From the NCBI GenBank assembly GCA_015056545.1, contig SVGE01000001.1, forward strand, positions 264,081 through 328,080: DNA of 64,000 bases, read 5' to 3'. The notes under the pieces are model-generated. The model saw only the letters and a list, made by a program, of their open reading frames with translations, was not told where the DNA came from and did not search any database. Made by a program: the position numbers and the translations under genes. This DNA is from Clostridiales bacterium (GTDB lineage Bacteria > Bacillota > Clostridia > TANB77 > SIG350). Below, in pieces: positions 30,232 through 38,956 of the stretch; the stretch's first letter is position 1; every line of letters begins with the position of its first letter.

Positions 30232-30558
30232 TTATAATTTGATTTCTATATCAACACCAGCTGGTAAATCAAGTTTCATTAAAGTATCAACTGTTTCTTG
30301 TGTTGCATAAAGAATATCTATTACTCTTTTGTGTGTTCTCATTTCAAATTGTTCTCTTGAATCTTTGTATTTGTGTGGAGAACGTAATATTGTAATAACT
30401 TCTTTCTTTGTTGGTAGTGGTATTGGACCAGATACTTGAGCTCCAGTTCTTTTAGCAGTTTCAACAATTTTTTCAGCTGACTGTTCTAACATAACGTGGT
30501 CATATGCTTTTAATCTGATTCTGATTTTTTCACTAGCAACTACTTTACTTTTCGCCAT
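30232..30558 (-). CDS. rpsJ: 30S ribosomal protein S10
   Basis: 108 aa, uS10, which also pairs with NusB in antitermination. [20 protein letters not shown] and the loop [20 protein letters not shown] are typical. First gene of the 21-gene cluster, behind a ~205-nt structured leader. Confidence 0.97.
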   Translation of the reverse strand: MAKSKVVASEKIRIRLKAYDHVMLEQSAEKIVETAKRTGAQVSGPIPLPTKKEVITILRSPHKYKDSREQFEMRTHKRVIDILYATQETVDTLMKLDLPAGVDIEIKL

Positions 30559-30574
30559 ACACTAAACCTCCTTC

Positions 30575-30766
30575 TTTCTAAATTTTCGTGTTGGCAAGTC
30601 ACAATTAACGGGTCCGTGTGTTTCTTTTTAACCCATATTTAAACCCAGATTTTCGTCTGGGGTAAGTCTTACTACTTGCCGCTTAGTTTGATAACTAAAC
30701 ATACTCTGTAAAAGTTCCCTGCCTCTACGGGCAGCCACATTTTACTTCATCGCATTTTCACACGCT
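30575..30766 (-). promoter_or_regulatory. Structured leader of the S10 operon
   Basis: Transcription from 30772-30800 gives a leader with many visible pairings: CGTGTG with CACACG as an outer stem, GTAAAA with TTTTAC, the hairpin CTGCC-CGTAGA-GGCAG, the hairpin TTAGTT/AACTAA, the hairpin CCCAGA-CGAAAA-TCTGGG, and GGCAAGT with ACTTGCC. These suggest a multibranched fold of the kind used for ribosomal protein autoregulation. The ligand is unknown; L4 is the precedent for S10 operons. It was not matched to a named family. Confidence 0.6.
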
Positions 30767-30771
30767 TATTT

Positions 30772-30800
30772 ATTATACACTCTACGGAAACATATTGCAA
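30772..30800 (-). promoter_or_regulatory. S10-spc operon promoter
   Basis: TTGCAA (30795-30800), a 17-bp spacer and a perfect TATAAT (30772-30777). It is divergent from the sRNA promoter 30828-30856. Confidence 0.85.
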
Positions 30801-30827
30801 GTCTTTTTTGATATTTTTTTCATTTTT

Positions 30828-30856
30828 TTACAACTTTTTCATAAAGAAAGTATTAT
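30828..30856 (+). promoter_or_regulatory. Promoter of the candidate C-rich sRNA
   Basis: TTACAA (30828-30833), a 17-bp spacer and TATTAT (30851-30856) on the plus strand, back to back with the S10 promoter. Confidence 0.6.
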
Positions 30857-30862
30857 AGCCGT

Positions 30863-30972
30863 AAAAATACCTACCACCTCCCCCAAAATAGAATAAGGTA
30901 CCGCTTTGAACGAGGTTCCTGAAAAAGCAATAAAAAATAGTTAGTGAATTAATTTTCGCTAACTATTTTTGT
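30863..30972 (+). ncRNA. Candidate trans-acting sRNA with C-rich anti-Shine-Dalgarno segment
   Basis: About 110 nt bounded by a promoter and a terminator, with no ORF. The 5' part is unstructured and C-rich (CTACCACCTCCCCC at 30871-30884). The middle forms an imperfect hairpin, AGGTACC/GGTTCCT (30896-30920). The 3' end is a 12-bp intrinsic terminator. A C-rich single-stranded seed that can pair with Shine-Dalgarno regions is known from Firmicute sRNAs such as RsaE. The seed matches the ribosome sites of two toxin genes in this window. Role is inferred. Confidence 0.55.
30933..30970. terminator. Bidirectional terminator, sRNA / 53-aa gene
   Basis: 12-bp stem AAAAATAGTTAG/CTAACTATTTTT with a 14-nt loop. 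It ends the sRNA on the plus strand and the 53-aa gene on the minus strand. Confidence 0.85.
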
Positions 30973-31019
30973 GTACTATTTCAACAACCTCTCATACGAA
31001 TTCTTCTCTTTTTTGTTTT

Positions 31020-31181
31020 TTACTCTCTGTCTGCCAACTTGTTTTGCGCTTCTTCATTGGTTTCTTCATCAGGTAAAGGCCCTTCAGCAAAACCTGTATT
31101 TACAGGGCATGACCTTGTATGACAATCTGCGCAATCCTTATCCCAAGTTACATAACTTCCATCTAAGTGACATCTAGGCAT
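31020..31181 (-). CDS. Small Cys-rich protein, 53 aa
   Basis: The ATG at 31181 follows AAAGGAGGGAAGAAAA. The 53-residue product begins MPRCHLDGSYVTWDKDCADC and continues with H21 and C25, giving four Cys and two His in the first 25 residues: a likely small metal-binding (zinc or iron-sulfur) module with an acidic tail. It lies 51 bp after the 150-aa gene and may be co-transcribed with it. Family not recognised. Confidence 0.65.
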   Translation of the reverse strand: MPRCHLDGSYVTWDKDCADCHTRSCPVNTGFAEGPLPDEETNEEAQNKLADRE

Positions 31182-31232
31182 TTTTCTTCCCTCCTTTAAA
31201 TAAATTAAAATGAGTTCTTATTATTTCTTACC

Positions 31233-31685
31233 TTAAAACATTTTCATCTTTCTTATAATTTTTTCAACCATTTCATTAGGTCTATAAATTGTCCCATGCC
31301 ACGGATAGGATGTCGCCACAGTAGAACCAAAGGATTCGCTTACAGTAATCAAATCTCTATATTGGAAAACAATCCATACTTCCTCTTTTTCAAGATAAAC
31401 AAAATACCAATATGTTTGCTTATTTACTAAATCCTTATCTTCTTCATCAACTTCTTCCTTATTATTAGGATTATATAAAATTATTGCTTTATGCTGCGCA
31501 TTTGGATTATTCGAACTTCCCCTATAAACTTCATTAAAAAATCCTTTTTCAGTGATATACCCATCAAAGTTTTTCTTTGGTAAAATTGGAAGTTCGTCAT
31601 ATTTTTCTTTGTCTACAATTATTGAACAATTGCCTTCATCTGGTTCTCCTTGCCGTGATAAATATTCTAGCCTTAAAATAGTCAT
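31233..31685 (-). CDS. Hypothetical protein, 150 aa
   Basis: A soluble acidic protein with aromatic-rich beta-like segments (NKQTYWYFVYLEKEEVWIVF). The start is set at MTILRLEYLSRQG because it follows TTTAAGGAGGAAAT; the frame is open 54 nt further upstream. No recognised motif. Probably an operon with the 53-aa Cys-rich protein. Confidence 0.6.
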   Translation of the reverse strand: MTILRLEYLSRQGEPDEGNCSIIVDKEKYDELPILPKKNFDGYITEKGFFNEVYRGSSNNPNAQHKAIILYNPNNKEEVDEEDKDLVNKQTYWYFVYLEKEEVWIVFQYRDLITVSESFGSTVATSYPWHGTIYRPNEMVEKIIRKMKMF

Positions 31686-31777
31686 TATTATTTCCTCCTT
31701 AAATAAAATATTTTTAGAATTTTTTATATATTTTTTCATATTCTACACCTAATAATTTTAATTGTCAATAAAAAGAA

Positions 31778-31815
31778 CAAATCTTGTGTAAAATACTACC
31801 TCAAGATTTGTTCTT
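31778..31815 (-). terminator. Terminator of galE
   Basis: A 14-bp stem AAGAACAAATCTTG/CAAGATTTGTTCTT with T5 on the minus strand, 12 bp after galE. Confidence 0.88.
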
Positions 31816-31826
31816 CCTATATATTT

Positions 31827-32825
31827 CTACATATTCTTTTTTGTAAAGTTCCAAGAATCTTTACACATTTCATCTATATCTCTTGTTGCAATCCATCCTA
31901 GTTCCTCTTTTGCTTTTTGTGGATCTGCATAATACATTGCTACATCACCTGGTCTTCTATCTGTTATAACATATTTTATTTCAATATTATTTACTTTTTC
32001 AAATGCTTTAACTATATCAAGTACTGAATAACCAATACCTGTTCCTAAGTTATATATATTAACGCCTTTTTCTTTTCTTGCCTTTTCTAATGCTTTTAAA
32101 TGTCCTAAGCTTAAGTCTACAACATGTATATAATCTCTTACCCCTGTTCCATCTGGTGTATCATAATCATTTCCAAATACATTTAATTGCTCTCTTATGC
32201 CTGCTGCAACTTGAGTTATATATGGCATTAAGTTATTTGGTATACCATTTGGTTTTTCTCCAATAAGTCCTGTTTTATGTGCTCCTATTGGATTAAAATA
32301 TCTTAATACAACTACACTAAAATCATTATCTGAAGTATAAACATCTTGAAGTATTTTTTCTATCATTAACTTTGTTGTTGCATATGGACTTTCTGTATGT
32401 AGTTCAAAATCTTCTTTAACCGGTACTATCTTAGGGCTACCATATACAGTAGCTGTTGAACTAAATATAATTTTTTTACAATTATATTTTTTCATAACAT
32501 CTAGTAATACTAATGTACCACTAATATTATTTGTATAATACTGAATTGGTTTTTGAACAGATTCACCAACAGCTTTAAATCCTGCAAAATGAATAACTGC
32601 TTCAATATCATTTTCTTTAAATATTTTATCCATTGATTCTTTATCTAAAATATCTGCCTCGTAGAATTTAAAATCTTTTCCTGTTATTTCTTTTATTTTT
32701 TCTAATACTTCTGGAGAGCTATTTGAAAAATTATCTACAATAACAATGTCTTCACCACATTCTAATAATTCAACACTTGTATGACTCCCTATATATCCTG
32801 CGCCACCAGTAACTAATATTGCCAT
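31827..32825 (-). CDS. galE: UDP-glucose 4-epimerase
   Basis: 332 aa, an extended short-chain dehydrogenase. The NAD-binding GGAGYIGSHTSVELLE (6-21), the catalytic serine in FSSTATVYG and YATTKLM (YxxxK), and NIYNLGTGIGYSVLDIV are present. It interconverts UDP-glucose and UDP-galactose in the Leloir pathway and for surface polysaccharides. It appears to be transcribed alone, downstream of hpf and its terminator. Confidence 0.93.
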   Translation of the reverse strand: MAILVTGGAGYIGSHTSVELLECGEDIVIVDNFSNSSPEVLEKIKEITGKDFKFYEADILDKESMDKIFKENDIEAVIHFAGFKAVGESVQKPIQYYTNNISGTLVLLDVMKKYNCKKIIFSSTATVYGSPKIVPVKEDFELHTESPYATTKLMIEKILQDVYTSDNDFSVVVLRYFNPIGAHKTGLIGEKPNGIPNNLMPYITQVAAGIREQLNVFGNDYDTPDGTGVRDYIHVVDLSLGHLKALEKARKEKGVNIYNLGTGIGYSVLDIVKAFEKVNNIEIKYVITDRRPGDVAMYYADPQKAKEELGWIATRDIDEMCKDSWNFTKKNM

Positions 32826-32848
32826 AAAATTACCTCCTTCTTTTCTTT

Positions 32849-32880
32849 AAAAAAGGTATAAAGAACTAGTCTTTATACCT
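32849..32880 (-). terminator. Terminator of hpf
   Basis: 11-bp stem AGGTATAAAGA/TCTTTATACCT with a 5-nt loop, followed by T6 on the minus strand, 9 bp after hpf. Confidence 0.88.
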
Positions 32881-32888
32881 CTATTTTA

Positions 32889-33416
32889 TTAAATATTTGG
32901 TTCTACTATACCAAAATTTCCATCTTTTGTTCTATATATAACATTAACTTTATTTGTATCAATATTAACAAAAGTGAAGAATACATCATTTGTATTTTCT
33001 AATAATGCTTTAGCATCTTCTGCTCCCATTGGTTTTAAAGAATATGTTATATATTTAGTAATTTCACCTTTAGTAGTTTCTTTTTCTACTTTTGTAGTGA
33101 AATCTATTTCTCTAATTGATTCTCCTTTTATCATTTTATCTTTTTTGTCTTTATTTTTTCTTATTTGACCTTGGAATACATCAACTAATTTGTCAATAGC
33201 TGCATACATATCATTATCTTCACATTCAGCTCTATAAGTATCTCCTGAAGCATTTAGTTTAACTTCAACAATTTGAAGATTTCTTTCTGTACTCATTGTT
33301 ATAACTGCTTCTACTTCACCTTCTAACATTTTTTCTAACTTACCTAATTTTTCTTCAGCATATCCTTTTAAAGCCTCTGTTAATTCTATATTTTTACCAC
33401 TAATTATATATTTCAT
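32889..33416 (-). CDS. hpf: Ribosome hibernation-promoting factor, long form
   Basis: 175 aa. The N-terminal RaiA/YfiA domain (1-100, MKYIISGKNIELTEALKGYA) binds the 30S decoding region. A linker leads to the C-terminal dimerisation domain (~118-175, PMGAEDAKALLENTNDVFFT), which makes 100S ribosome dimers in Firmicutes. It sits 25 bp after the 55-aa zinc protein and is probably co-transcribed from 33635-33663. Confidence 0.93.
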   Translation of the reverse strand: MKYIISGKNIELTEALKGYAEEKLGKLEKMLEGEVEAVITMSTERNLQIVEVKLNASGDTYRAECEDNDMYAAIDKLVDVFQGQIRKNKDKKDKMIKGESIREIDFTTKVEKETTKGEITKYITYSLKPMGAEDAKALLENTNDVFFTFVNIDTNKVNVIYRTKDGNFGIVEPNI

Positions 33417-33441
33417 AAAAATTCCTCCTTTGTTTAATTAA

Positions 33442-33609
33442 TTATTGAATATCATCCAAAGTTTCTAGTTTAGCACCACAAGAACAATATCCTCTATAGT
33501 TGCTATCTTCTGGTTGAATATATGCAATATCCCCTTCATGATATTCATAATAACTTTTGTTACATGTATTATCAACTACTTTACCACATTTTGCACAATA
33601 TACTGCCAT
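33442..33609 (-). CDS. Small zinc-ribbon-like protein, 55 aa
   Basis: The ATG at 33609 follows AAGGTGG. It starts MAVYCAKCGKVVDNTC and has Cys at 5, 8, 16, 42 and 44 (CxxC ... CSCG), a zinc-ribbon-like arrangement. It lies between a promoter and hpf with a 25-bp gap, so it should be induced with hibernation factor. Family not recognised; a ribosome- or RNA-associated role is only suggested by context. Confidence 0.7.
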   Translation of the reverse strand: MAVYCAKCGKVVDNTCNKSYYEYHEGDIAYIQPEDSNYRGYCSCGAKLETLDDIQ

Positions 33610-33634
33610 GATAACCACCTTCTTTCATACTTGA

Positions 33635-33663
33635 ATTGTATCATAAAACAATTATAATTACAA
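33635..33663 (-). promoter_or_regulatory. Promoter of the zinc protein-hpf unit
   Basis: TTGTAA (33658-33663), a 17-bp spacer and TACAAT (33635-33640). Confidence 0.7.
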
Positions 33664-33678
33664 TACAATTTTTTCTAT

Positions 33679-33987
33679 TTATTTTATAATTTCAAATAAA
33701 GCTAATAAATAATATCCAATTCCAACTACTTGGATAATTAATATTACTGGAATACCAACATTAAACCTTGTCTTTCTAACTTTATGTCTAAATGTTTTCA
33801 TACCAAATAATGCACCTATAGAGCCACCTATAATACTAGATATAAGTAAGGTCTTTTCAGATATTCTCCACATTTCTTTTTTTGCATAAAATTTATCTAA
33901 AAAGAATAATATAAATGTTATTATATTTATTAATATAATATATATTAATAGCGCTTGCCATGATATTATTTCAAAAATGTTTATCAT
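33679..33987 (-). CDS. DUF1294 family membrane protein
   Basis: 102 aa, about three transmembrane segments (10-30, 45-60, 77-97). The conserved core FLDKFYAKKEMWRISEKTLL, GGSIGALFGMKTFRHKVRK and TRFNVGIPVI identify the DUF1294 (YsdA-like) family. Function unknown. Confidence 0.8.
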   Translation of the reverse strand: MINIFEIISWQALLIYIILINIITFILFFLDKFYAKKEMWRISEKTLLISSIIGGSIGALFGMKTFRHKVRKTRFNVGIPVILIIQVVGIGYYLLALFEIIK

Positions 33988-34039
33988 ATATTATCACACT
34001 CTTTTCTTTTTTATTGTAAAAATATAATATATTAATAAA

Positions 34040-34075
34040 AGTAACAAGTCAAGAGTAAATTACCCTTGACTTGTT
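34040..34075 (-). terminator. Terminator of the 82-aa gene
   Basis: 11-bp stem AACAAGTCAAG/CTTGACTTGTT followed by ACTTTTATT on the minus strand. Its 3' arm also holds a TTGACT that, with TATTAT 17 bp on, may form the DUF1294 promoter. Confidence 0.75.
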
Positions 34076-34078
34076 TTG

Positions 34079-34327
34079 TTAAATCATTTCTTCTAATTCG
34101 TCTCTTATTCCTTCAAATTCAGATATCTCTGCTTTAGCTTTCTCCGCTAAGCACATATATTCATGATATATGTGTGCTAACTTTGTTTCAACAATTCCGC
34201 CACTGTCTTTTTTTGGTTTAATTAAAAACTTTTCATCCCAAATGGATTCTACATAATCCTCACAGTACTTATTGTTTAATTCAACAAGCATTTCTTCGAT
34301 TTCGATTTGAACTTCTAACATTTTCAT
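34079..34327 (-). CDS. Hypothetical protein, 82 aa
   Basis: A small acidic, helical protein (EVQIEIEEMLVELNNKY at the start, EISEFEGIRDELEEMI at the end) around a short KPKKDSGG loop. No motif recognised. It lies downstream of polC with a gap of ~90 bp and has a strong terminator. Confidence 0.5.
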   Translation of the reverse strand: MKMLEVQIEIEEMLVELNNKYCEDYVESIWDEKFLIKPKKDSGGIVETKLAHIYHEYMCLAEKAKAEISEFEGIRDELEEMI

Positions 34328-34417
34328 TCGTTCCTTTCTAAAATAACTTTAGTGGATTTTATTAATATTTTTTTGCCGTTATTAGTATATCATATTTATG
34401 TAAACTTTTCAATAGTT

Positions 34418-37400
34418 TTAGAATAATGTATATTGATTAGTTTTTAGCATTCCTTTTAAACAACCTTCATTTTCAAGTATTTCTATAACTGATTTTCCTA
34501 TTTTTGCTTTTAGTTTCAAATCATCAACAGTAAGTTCAATTGTAGCATCCTTCATCGCATTATATATTCCTTCAGCAGCTACTGTACCTAAGCCTGGCAG
34601 GGCATTTAGAGGAGGTCTTATTCCATCTTCCTCCATTATGAATTTAGTTGCATGTGATTCTTTTAATGTAATTGGTAAGAAATTAATACCTCTTTCATAC
34701 ATTTCATTAACAACTTCTAATATTGTAACTACATTTTTATCTTTCATAGATAAATTGTTGCCTTGCATTTCTAATTCTTTTATTTTACTTTTAACTAGCT
34801 CTTTACCTCTTGTCATAATATTAGCATCAAATTCATCTGCTCTAACTGTAAAATATGCTGTATAAAAAGCTTTTGGATGATAAACTTTAAACCATGCAAT
34901 TCTATATGCCATTGTAACATATGCTGCAGCATGTGCTTTAGGGAACATGTATTTTATCTTTTTACAAGATTTAATATACCAATCTGGTACATCATGCTCT
35001 TTCATTGATGTTTCCATTTCTTCTGTTAAACCCTTTCCCTTACGGACACTTTCCATTGTTTTAAAAGAAAGTTTTGGTGGCATACCTTTTTGAATCAAAT
35101 AAAGCATAATATCATCTCTCGTACATATTGTTTCAGGTAAGGTTGCTGTTCCTTCAAGTATTAAAGTTTGAGCATTATTAAGCCACACATCTGTACCATG
35201 TGAAAGACCAGATATACGTATTAATTCAGAAAAAGTAGTTGGTTTAGTATCTACAAGCATTTGTCTAACAAATTTTGTACCAAATTCAGGTACTGCAAAA
35301 CTACCAACTGGTGAATTAATTTGTTCAGGTGTAACACCTAAGGCTTCTGTTGATGTAAACAGTGACATCGTTTTTTTATCATCTAGTGGTATTGTTTTCG
35401 CATTAACACCTGTTAAATCTTCTAACATTCTTATTACTGTAGGGTCATCATGTCCTAATATATCTAGTTTTAAAAGGTTATCGTGTATTGAATGGAAATC
35501 AAAATGTGTTGTTTTTATTCCTTTTTCTGAGTCATCTGCCGGATATTGTACAGGACAAAAATCATATATGTCTTTATAGTCTGGTACAACAATAATACCA
35601 CCTGGATGTTGTCCTGTTGTTCTTTTAACACCTTCACAACCTCTTGCTAATCTCGTTAATTCTGCATTAAATGCATACATGTTTTTTTCATCATAATATT
35701 TTTTTACAAAACCATATGCTGTTTTTTCTGCAAGTGTACCTATTGTTCCTGCTTTAAATGTTTTTCCTTCACCAAATAATACTTCTGTATATTTATGTGC
35801 TTTTGCTTGATAATCACCTGAGAAATTCAAGTCAATATCTGGTGCTTTATCTCCATCAAAACCTAAGAAAGTTTCAAATGGTATATCTATTCCATCTTTA
35901 TCAAGTCTTGCACCACATTTTGGACATTCTTTATCTGGAAGGTCAAATCCACAAGCTGTTACTGTAGGATCAATATCAAAATCTGAATATTTACAACTAG
36001 GGCATCTATAATGTGGTGGAAGTGAGTTAACTTCTGTTATACCTGTCATATTTGCAACAAATGATGAACCAACAGAACCCCTTGAACCAACCAAATATCC
36101 ATCTTCATTAGATTTCCATACTAATTTTTGTGCAATTATATACATAACAGAGAACCCATTTTTAATAATTGAGTTTAGTTCTTTTTCTAAACGCTTTTGA
36201 ACTATTTCTGGCAAAGGATCACCATATAATTCTTTTGCTCTTGTATATGCAATTCTTTCAATATCTTCTTCCGCTCCTGGAATTCTAGGTGGATATGTTC
36301 CATCTGGAACTGGTTGTATTTCTTCGCACATATCTGCAATTTTATTTGTATTTGTGACAACGTATTCATATGCTTTTTCGCTTCCTAAATATGAAAATTC
36401 ATCTAACATATCATCCGTTGTTCTAAAATATAATGGTGCTTGCAAATCTGCATCTGAAAAACCTTGACCATACATTAAAATACGTCTATACACTTCATCT
36501 TCAGGATTTAAGAAATGAGCATCACCTGTTGCTACTACTATCTTCTTATTCTTTTCTGCTAAATATATCAATTTTTTATTTATATTATGTAATTCTTCTT
36601 TATTAGCAACAATACCATTTCTAAGCATGAATTCATTATTACCATCTGGCATAATTTCTATATAATCATAATCCCTAATTAATTTTTCTATTTCTTCATC
36701 AGTTTTTTTTCTAATAATAGCTTTATATATTTCACCTTGCTCACATGCACTTCCTAAAAGTAATCCTTCACTATATTCCTTAAACACACTTTTTGGAATA
36801 CGTGGTTTTTTAAAGAAATAATCTATATGTGCAAATGAAACTAATTTGTATAAGTTTTTTAATCCTACATAATCTTTTACTAAAATTGTAGCATGATGGC
36901 TTTCTGCACTTTTTACATTAAAATCTCCTTTAAATACTAAATCTATATCTGCTACTGTTTTAGCTCCTTTTTCTTTTAACTTGCCAATCATTATATCAAA
37001 AACTTGCACCAATGTTTTTACATCATCTAATGCTCTATGTGCATTTTCAACTACTATTCCCATTCTATCTGCAATTATTCCCAATTTGTGTTTCTTTTGA
37101 TCTGGTTCTAAATCTCTAGATATTTGCAAAGTATCTATTATTACATTATCTACTTCTTTTCCTAATAATTTAGCATTATATTTTATAAAGCCTAAATCAA
37201 AATTAGCATTATGTGCAACAATAGGTGAGTCCCCTATAAATTCTAAAATCTTTGGCATAACTTCTTCTATTGTTGGCGCATCTTTTACCATTTCATCCGT
37301 TATATTAGTTACTTCAGTTATTTTTTCAGGTATTGGAATTTGTGGATTTACGAAAGTCTCAAATTCTTCAAGTATCTCTCCATTTTTTACTTTTATCATA

Positions 37401-38791
37401 CCAAATTCAGTTATCTTATCATTTACTGCACTAAAGCCTGTTGTTTCTATATCTAATACAACATATGTTGTATCAATATCTATATCATTTGCTTTTCCAT
37501 ATACGCTTGGATTTTTATCACTTACTAAATAAGCTTCAACACCATATAATACTTTTATACCAGCTTTTTTTGCTGCATTATGTGCTTCTGGAAATGCTTG
37601 AACAACACCATGGTCTGTTATTGCAATAGCTTTATGGCCCCATTTAGCAGCAGTTTTTATCATATCTGTTGCAGATGTAACACCATCCATTGCACTCATT
37701 TTTGTATGTAGATGTAGTTCAACTCTTTTCTCTTCTGCTAAATCTTTTCTTCCAACTTTTTCAGGCATTTTTACAACATTATTACATATAATACCTAATT
37801 CTTTTGCAAAATTATCATATTGAGCAGATCCTGCAATCTTTGCTCTTTTAGTATCTTTTAATTCACTAACTATTCCTTTTGCATCTTCTGCTTTTGCAAA
37901 TAATTTAGCTGTTATACTACTTGTTCCATCATATATATCAAAAGCTATTAAGAATTTACCTGATTTTAATTCTCTTGAATCAACATTAGATATTGTGCCA
38001 ATTATAGCTACTTTATCTGCATCTGGATTTAATGATGTTATTTCAACAACCGATTCTTTTATATTACCTTTTCCATAAACAACATCTGTTTTTGGCTTTT
38101 CTTCTACTATTGGCGCTTCCATTGGTGGTGGAGGAACTGGCATATCCGGCATAGGCGGCATATCTCCTACGCTACTAGCTACATTATTTTTACTACTTTC
38201 TTTCTTTTCTTTTTTCTCTGTTTTTTCTTCTCTATTACTTAATTCAATCTCATTTTGAGATATAACTTTTCTAACTATTCTTTTTTCAAGTTCTTCATCA
38301 TATTCAATAACATCACCATCTATAAAATCTATTTTCACTTTAAGTCCATAATTACTAAAAATAATATCTTCAATAAGTTTATCTATTTTATTTAATTTTA
38401 ATATTTCTTTGCTTTTCATACCTAATTTAATAGATATTTTATTTCCATCAAATATTAATTCAAATCTACTTAGTAATCCTTTTATAGCTGGATGTTTATA
38501 CATTAAATATGTAAAAACATTATCAAAATCTATATCTTGATAACTTTTATCTACCATTCCTATATATTCTATATCTATTATTACATCATTTAAGTTTAGT
38601 TTATTAATTATATATTTTTCAAGTTTAACTAAGCTTTCAAGATTAATTGTTTTTTGTAAAATCATTTTAAATTCTAATATGTTAGATTTTTTTAAAAACT
38701 TAACATTATCTATTTTTATTTCTTTTAAGTCGTCAAACATTATATCACTCGGTATATCTGGAAATATACTTGTTAAAAACTTGTCACCCAT
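34418..38791 (-). CDS. polC: DNA polymerase III subunit alpha, PolC type
   Basis: About 1457 aa, the main Gram-positive replicative polymerase. Domains in order: N-terminal domain and OB fold (~230-340), PHP domain (~358, ELHLHTKMSAMDGV) split by a DnaQ-like 3'-5' exonuclease (~445, VVLDIETTGFS), a zinc motif (CPSC..CPKC), then the polymerase palm with DIDLNFSGD (~982). The start is taken at the second ATG (38791), 8 nt after GGAG; the first ATG is 15 nt upstream. All catalytic motifs are intact. Confidence 0.96.
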   Translation of the reverse strand: MGDKFLTSIFPDIPSDIMFDDLKEIKIDNVKFLKKSNILEFKMILQKTINLESLVKLEKYIINKLNLNDVIIDIEYIGMVDKSYQDIDFDNVFTYLMYKHPAIKGLLSRFELIFDGNKISIKLGMKSKEILKLNKIDKLIEDIIFSNYGLKVKIDFIDGDVIEYDEELEKRIVRKVISQNEIELSNREEKTEKKEKKESSKNNVASSVGDMPPMPDMPVPPPPMEAPIVEEKPKTDVVYGKGNIKESVVEITSLNPDADKVAIIGTISNVDSRELKSGKFLIAFDIYDGTSSITAKLFAKAEDAKGIVSELKDTKRAKIAGSAQYDNFAKELGIICNNVVKMPEKVGRKDLAEEKRVELHLHTKMSAMDGVTSATDMIKTAAKWGHKAIAITDHGVVQAFPEAHNAAKKAGIKVLYGVEAYLVSDKNPSVYGKANDIDIDTTYVVLDIETTGFSAVNDKITEFGMIKVKNGEILEEFETFVNPQIPIPEKITEVTNITDEMVKDAPTIEEVMPKILEFIGDSPIVAHNANFDLGFIKYNAKLLGKEVDNVIIDTLQISRDLEPDQKKHKLGIIADRMGIVVENAHRALDDVKTLVQVFDIMIGKLKEKGAKTVADIDLVFKGDFNVKSAESHHATILVKDYVGLKNLYKLVSFAHIDYFFKKPRIPKSVFKEYSEGLLLGSACEQGEIYKAIIRKKTDEEIEKLIRDYDYIEIMPDGNNEFMLRNGIVANKEELHNINKKLIYLAEKNKKIVVATGDAHFLNPEDEVYRRILMYGQGFSDADLQAPLYFRTTDDMLDEFSYLGSEKAYEYVVTNTNKIADMCEEIQPVPDGTYPPRIPGAEEDIERIAYTRAKELYGDPLPEIVQKRLEKELNSIIKNGFSVMYIIAQKLVWKSNEDGYLVGSRGSVGSSFVANMTGITEVNSLPPHYRCPSCKYSDFDIDPTVTACGFDLPDKECPKCGARLDKDGIDIPFETFLGFDGDKAPDIDLNFSGDYQAKAHKYTEVLFGEGKTFKAGTIGTLAEKTAYGFVKKYYDEKNMYAFNAELTRLARGCEGVKRTTGQHPGGIIVVPDYKDIYDFCPVQYPADDSEKGIKTTHFDFHSIHDNLLKLDILGHDDPTVIRMLEDLTGVNAKTIPLDDKKTMSLFTSTEALGVTPEQINSPVGSFAVPEFGTKFVRQMLVDTKPTTFSELIRISGLSHGTDVWLNNAQTLILEGTATLPETICTRDDIMLYLIQKGMPPKLSFKTMESVRKGKGLTEEMETSMKEHDVPDWYIKSCKKIKYMFPKAHAAAYVTMAYRIAWFKVYHPKAFYTAYFTVRADEFDANIMTRGKELVKSKIKELEMQGNNLSMKDKNVVTILEVVNEMYERGINFLPITLKESHATKFIMEEDGIRPPLNALPGLGTVAAEGIYNAMKDATIELTVDDLKLKAKIGKSVIEILENEGCLKGMLKTNQYTLF

Positions 38792-38895
38792 CACTTTCAC
38801 TCCCATTATATTTTTCGACTTTATTTTATCACAAACAACTTTTTTTTTAAATATACATAATATTTTTGTAATAAAAAAATTTAAAAATATTTTTA

Positions 38896-38924
38896 TTGAA
38901 TTTAATAAACACTTATGGTAATCT
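38896..38924 (+). promoter_or_regulatory. Promoter of the 382-aa lipid-bilayer-anchored protein gene
   Basis: TTGAAT (38896-38901), a 17-bp spacer and TAATCT (38919-38924), 33 bp before the start. Confidence 0.55.
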
Positions 38925-38956
38925 ATATTTAAGATTAAATATATGGAGGTATTTTT

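Noticed and set aside
30896..30920. tRNA-like or T-box-like GGTACC..GTTCAA..GGAACC element
   Set aside because: No cloverleaf or T-box core can be built; it is only an imperfect hairpin of the sRNA.
30880..30930. A degraded fourth toxin on the minus strand (GGGGGAGGTGG-like ribosome site)
   Set aside because: No start codon or hydrophobic frame follows the G-rich site. The plus-strand promoter and terminator explain the segment better as an sRNA.
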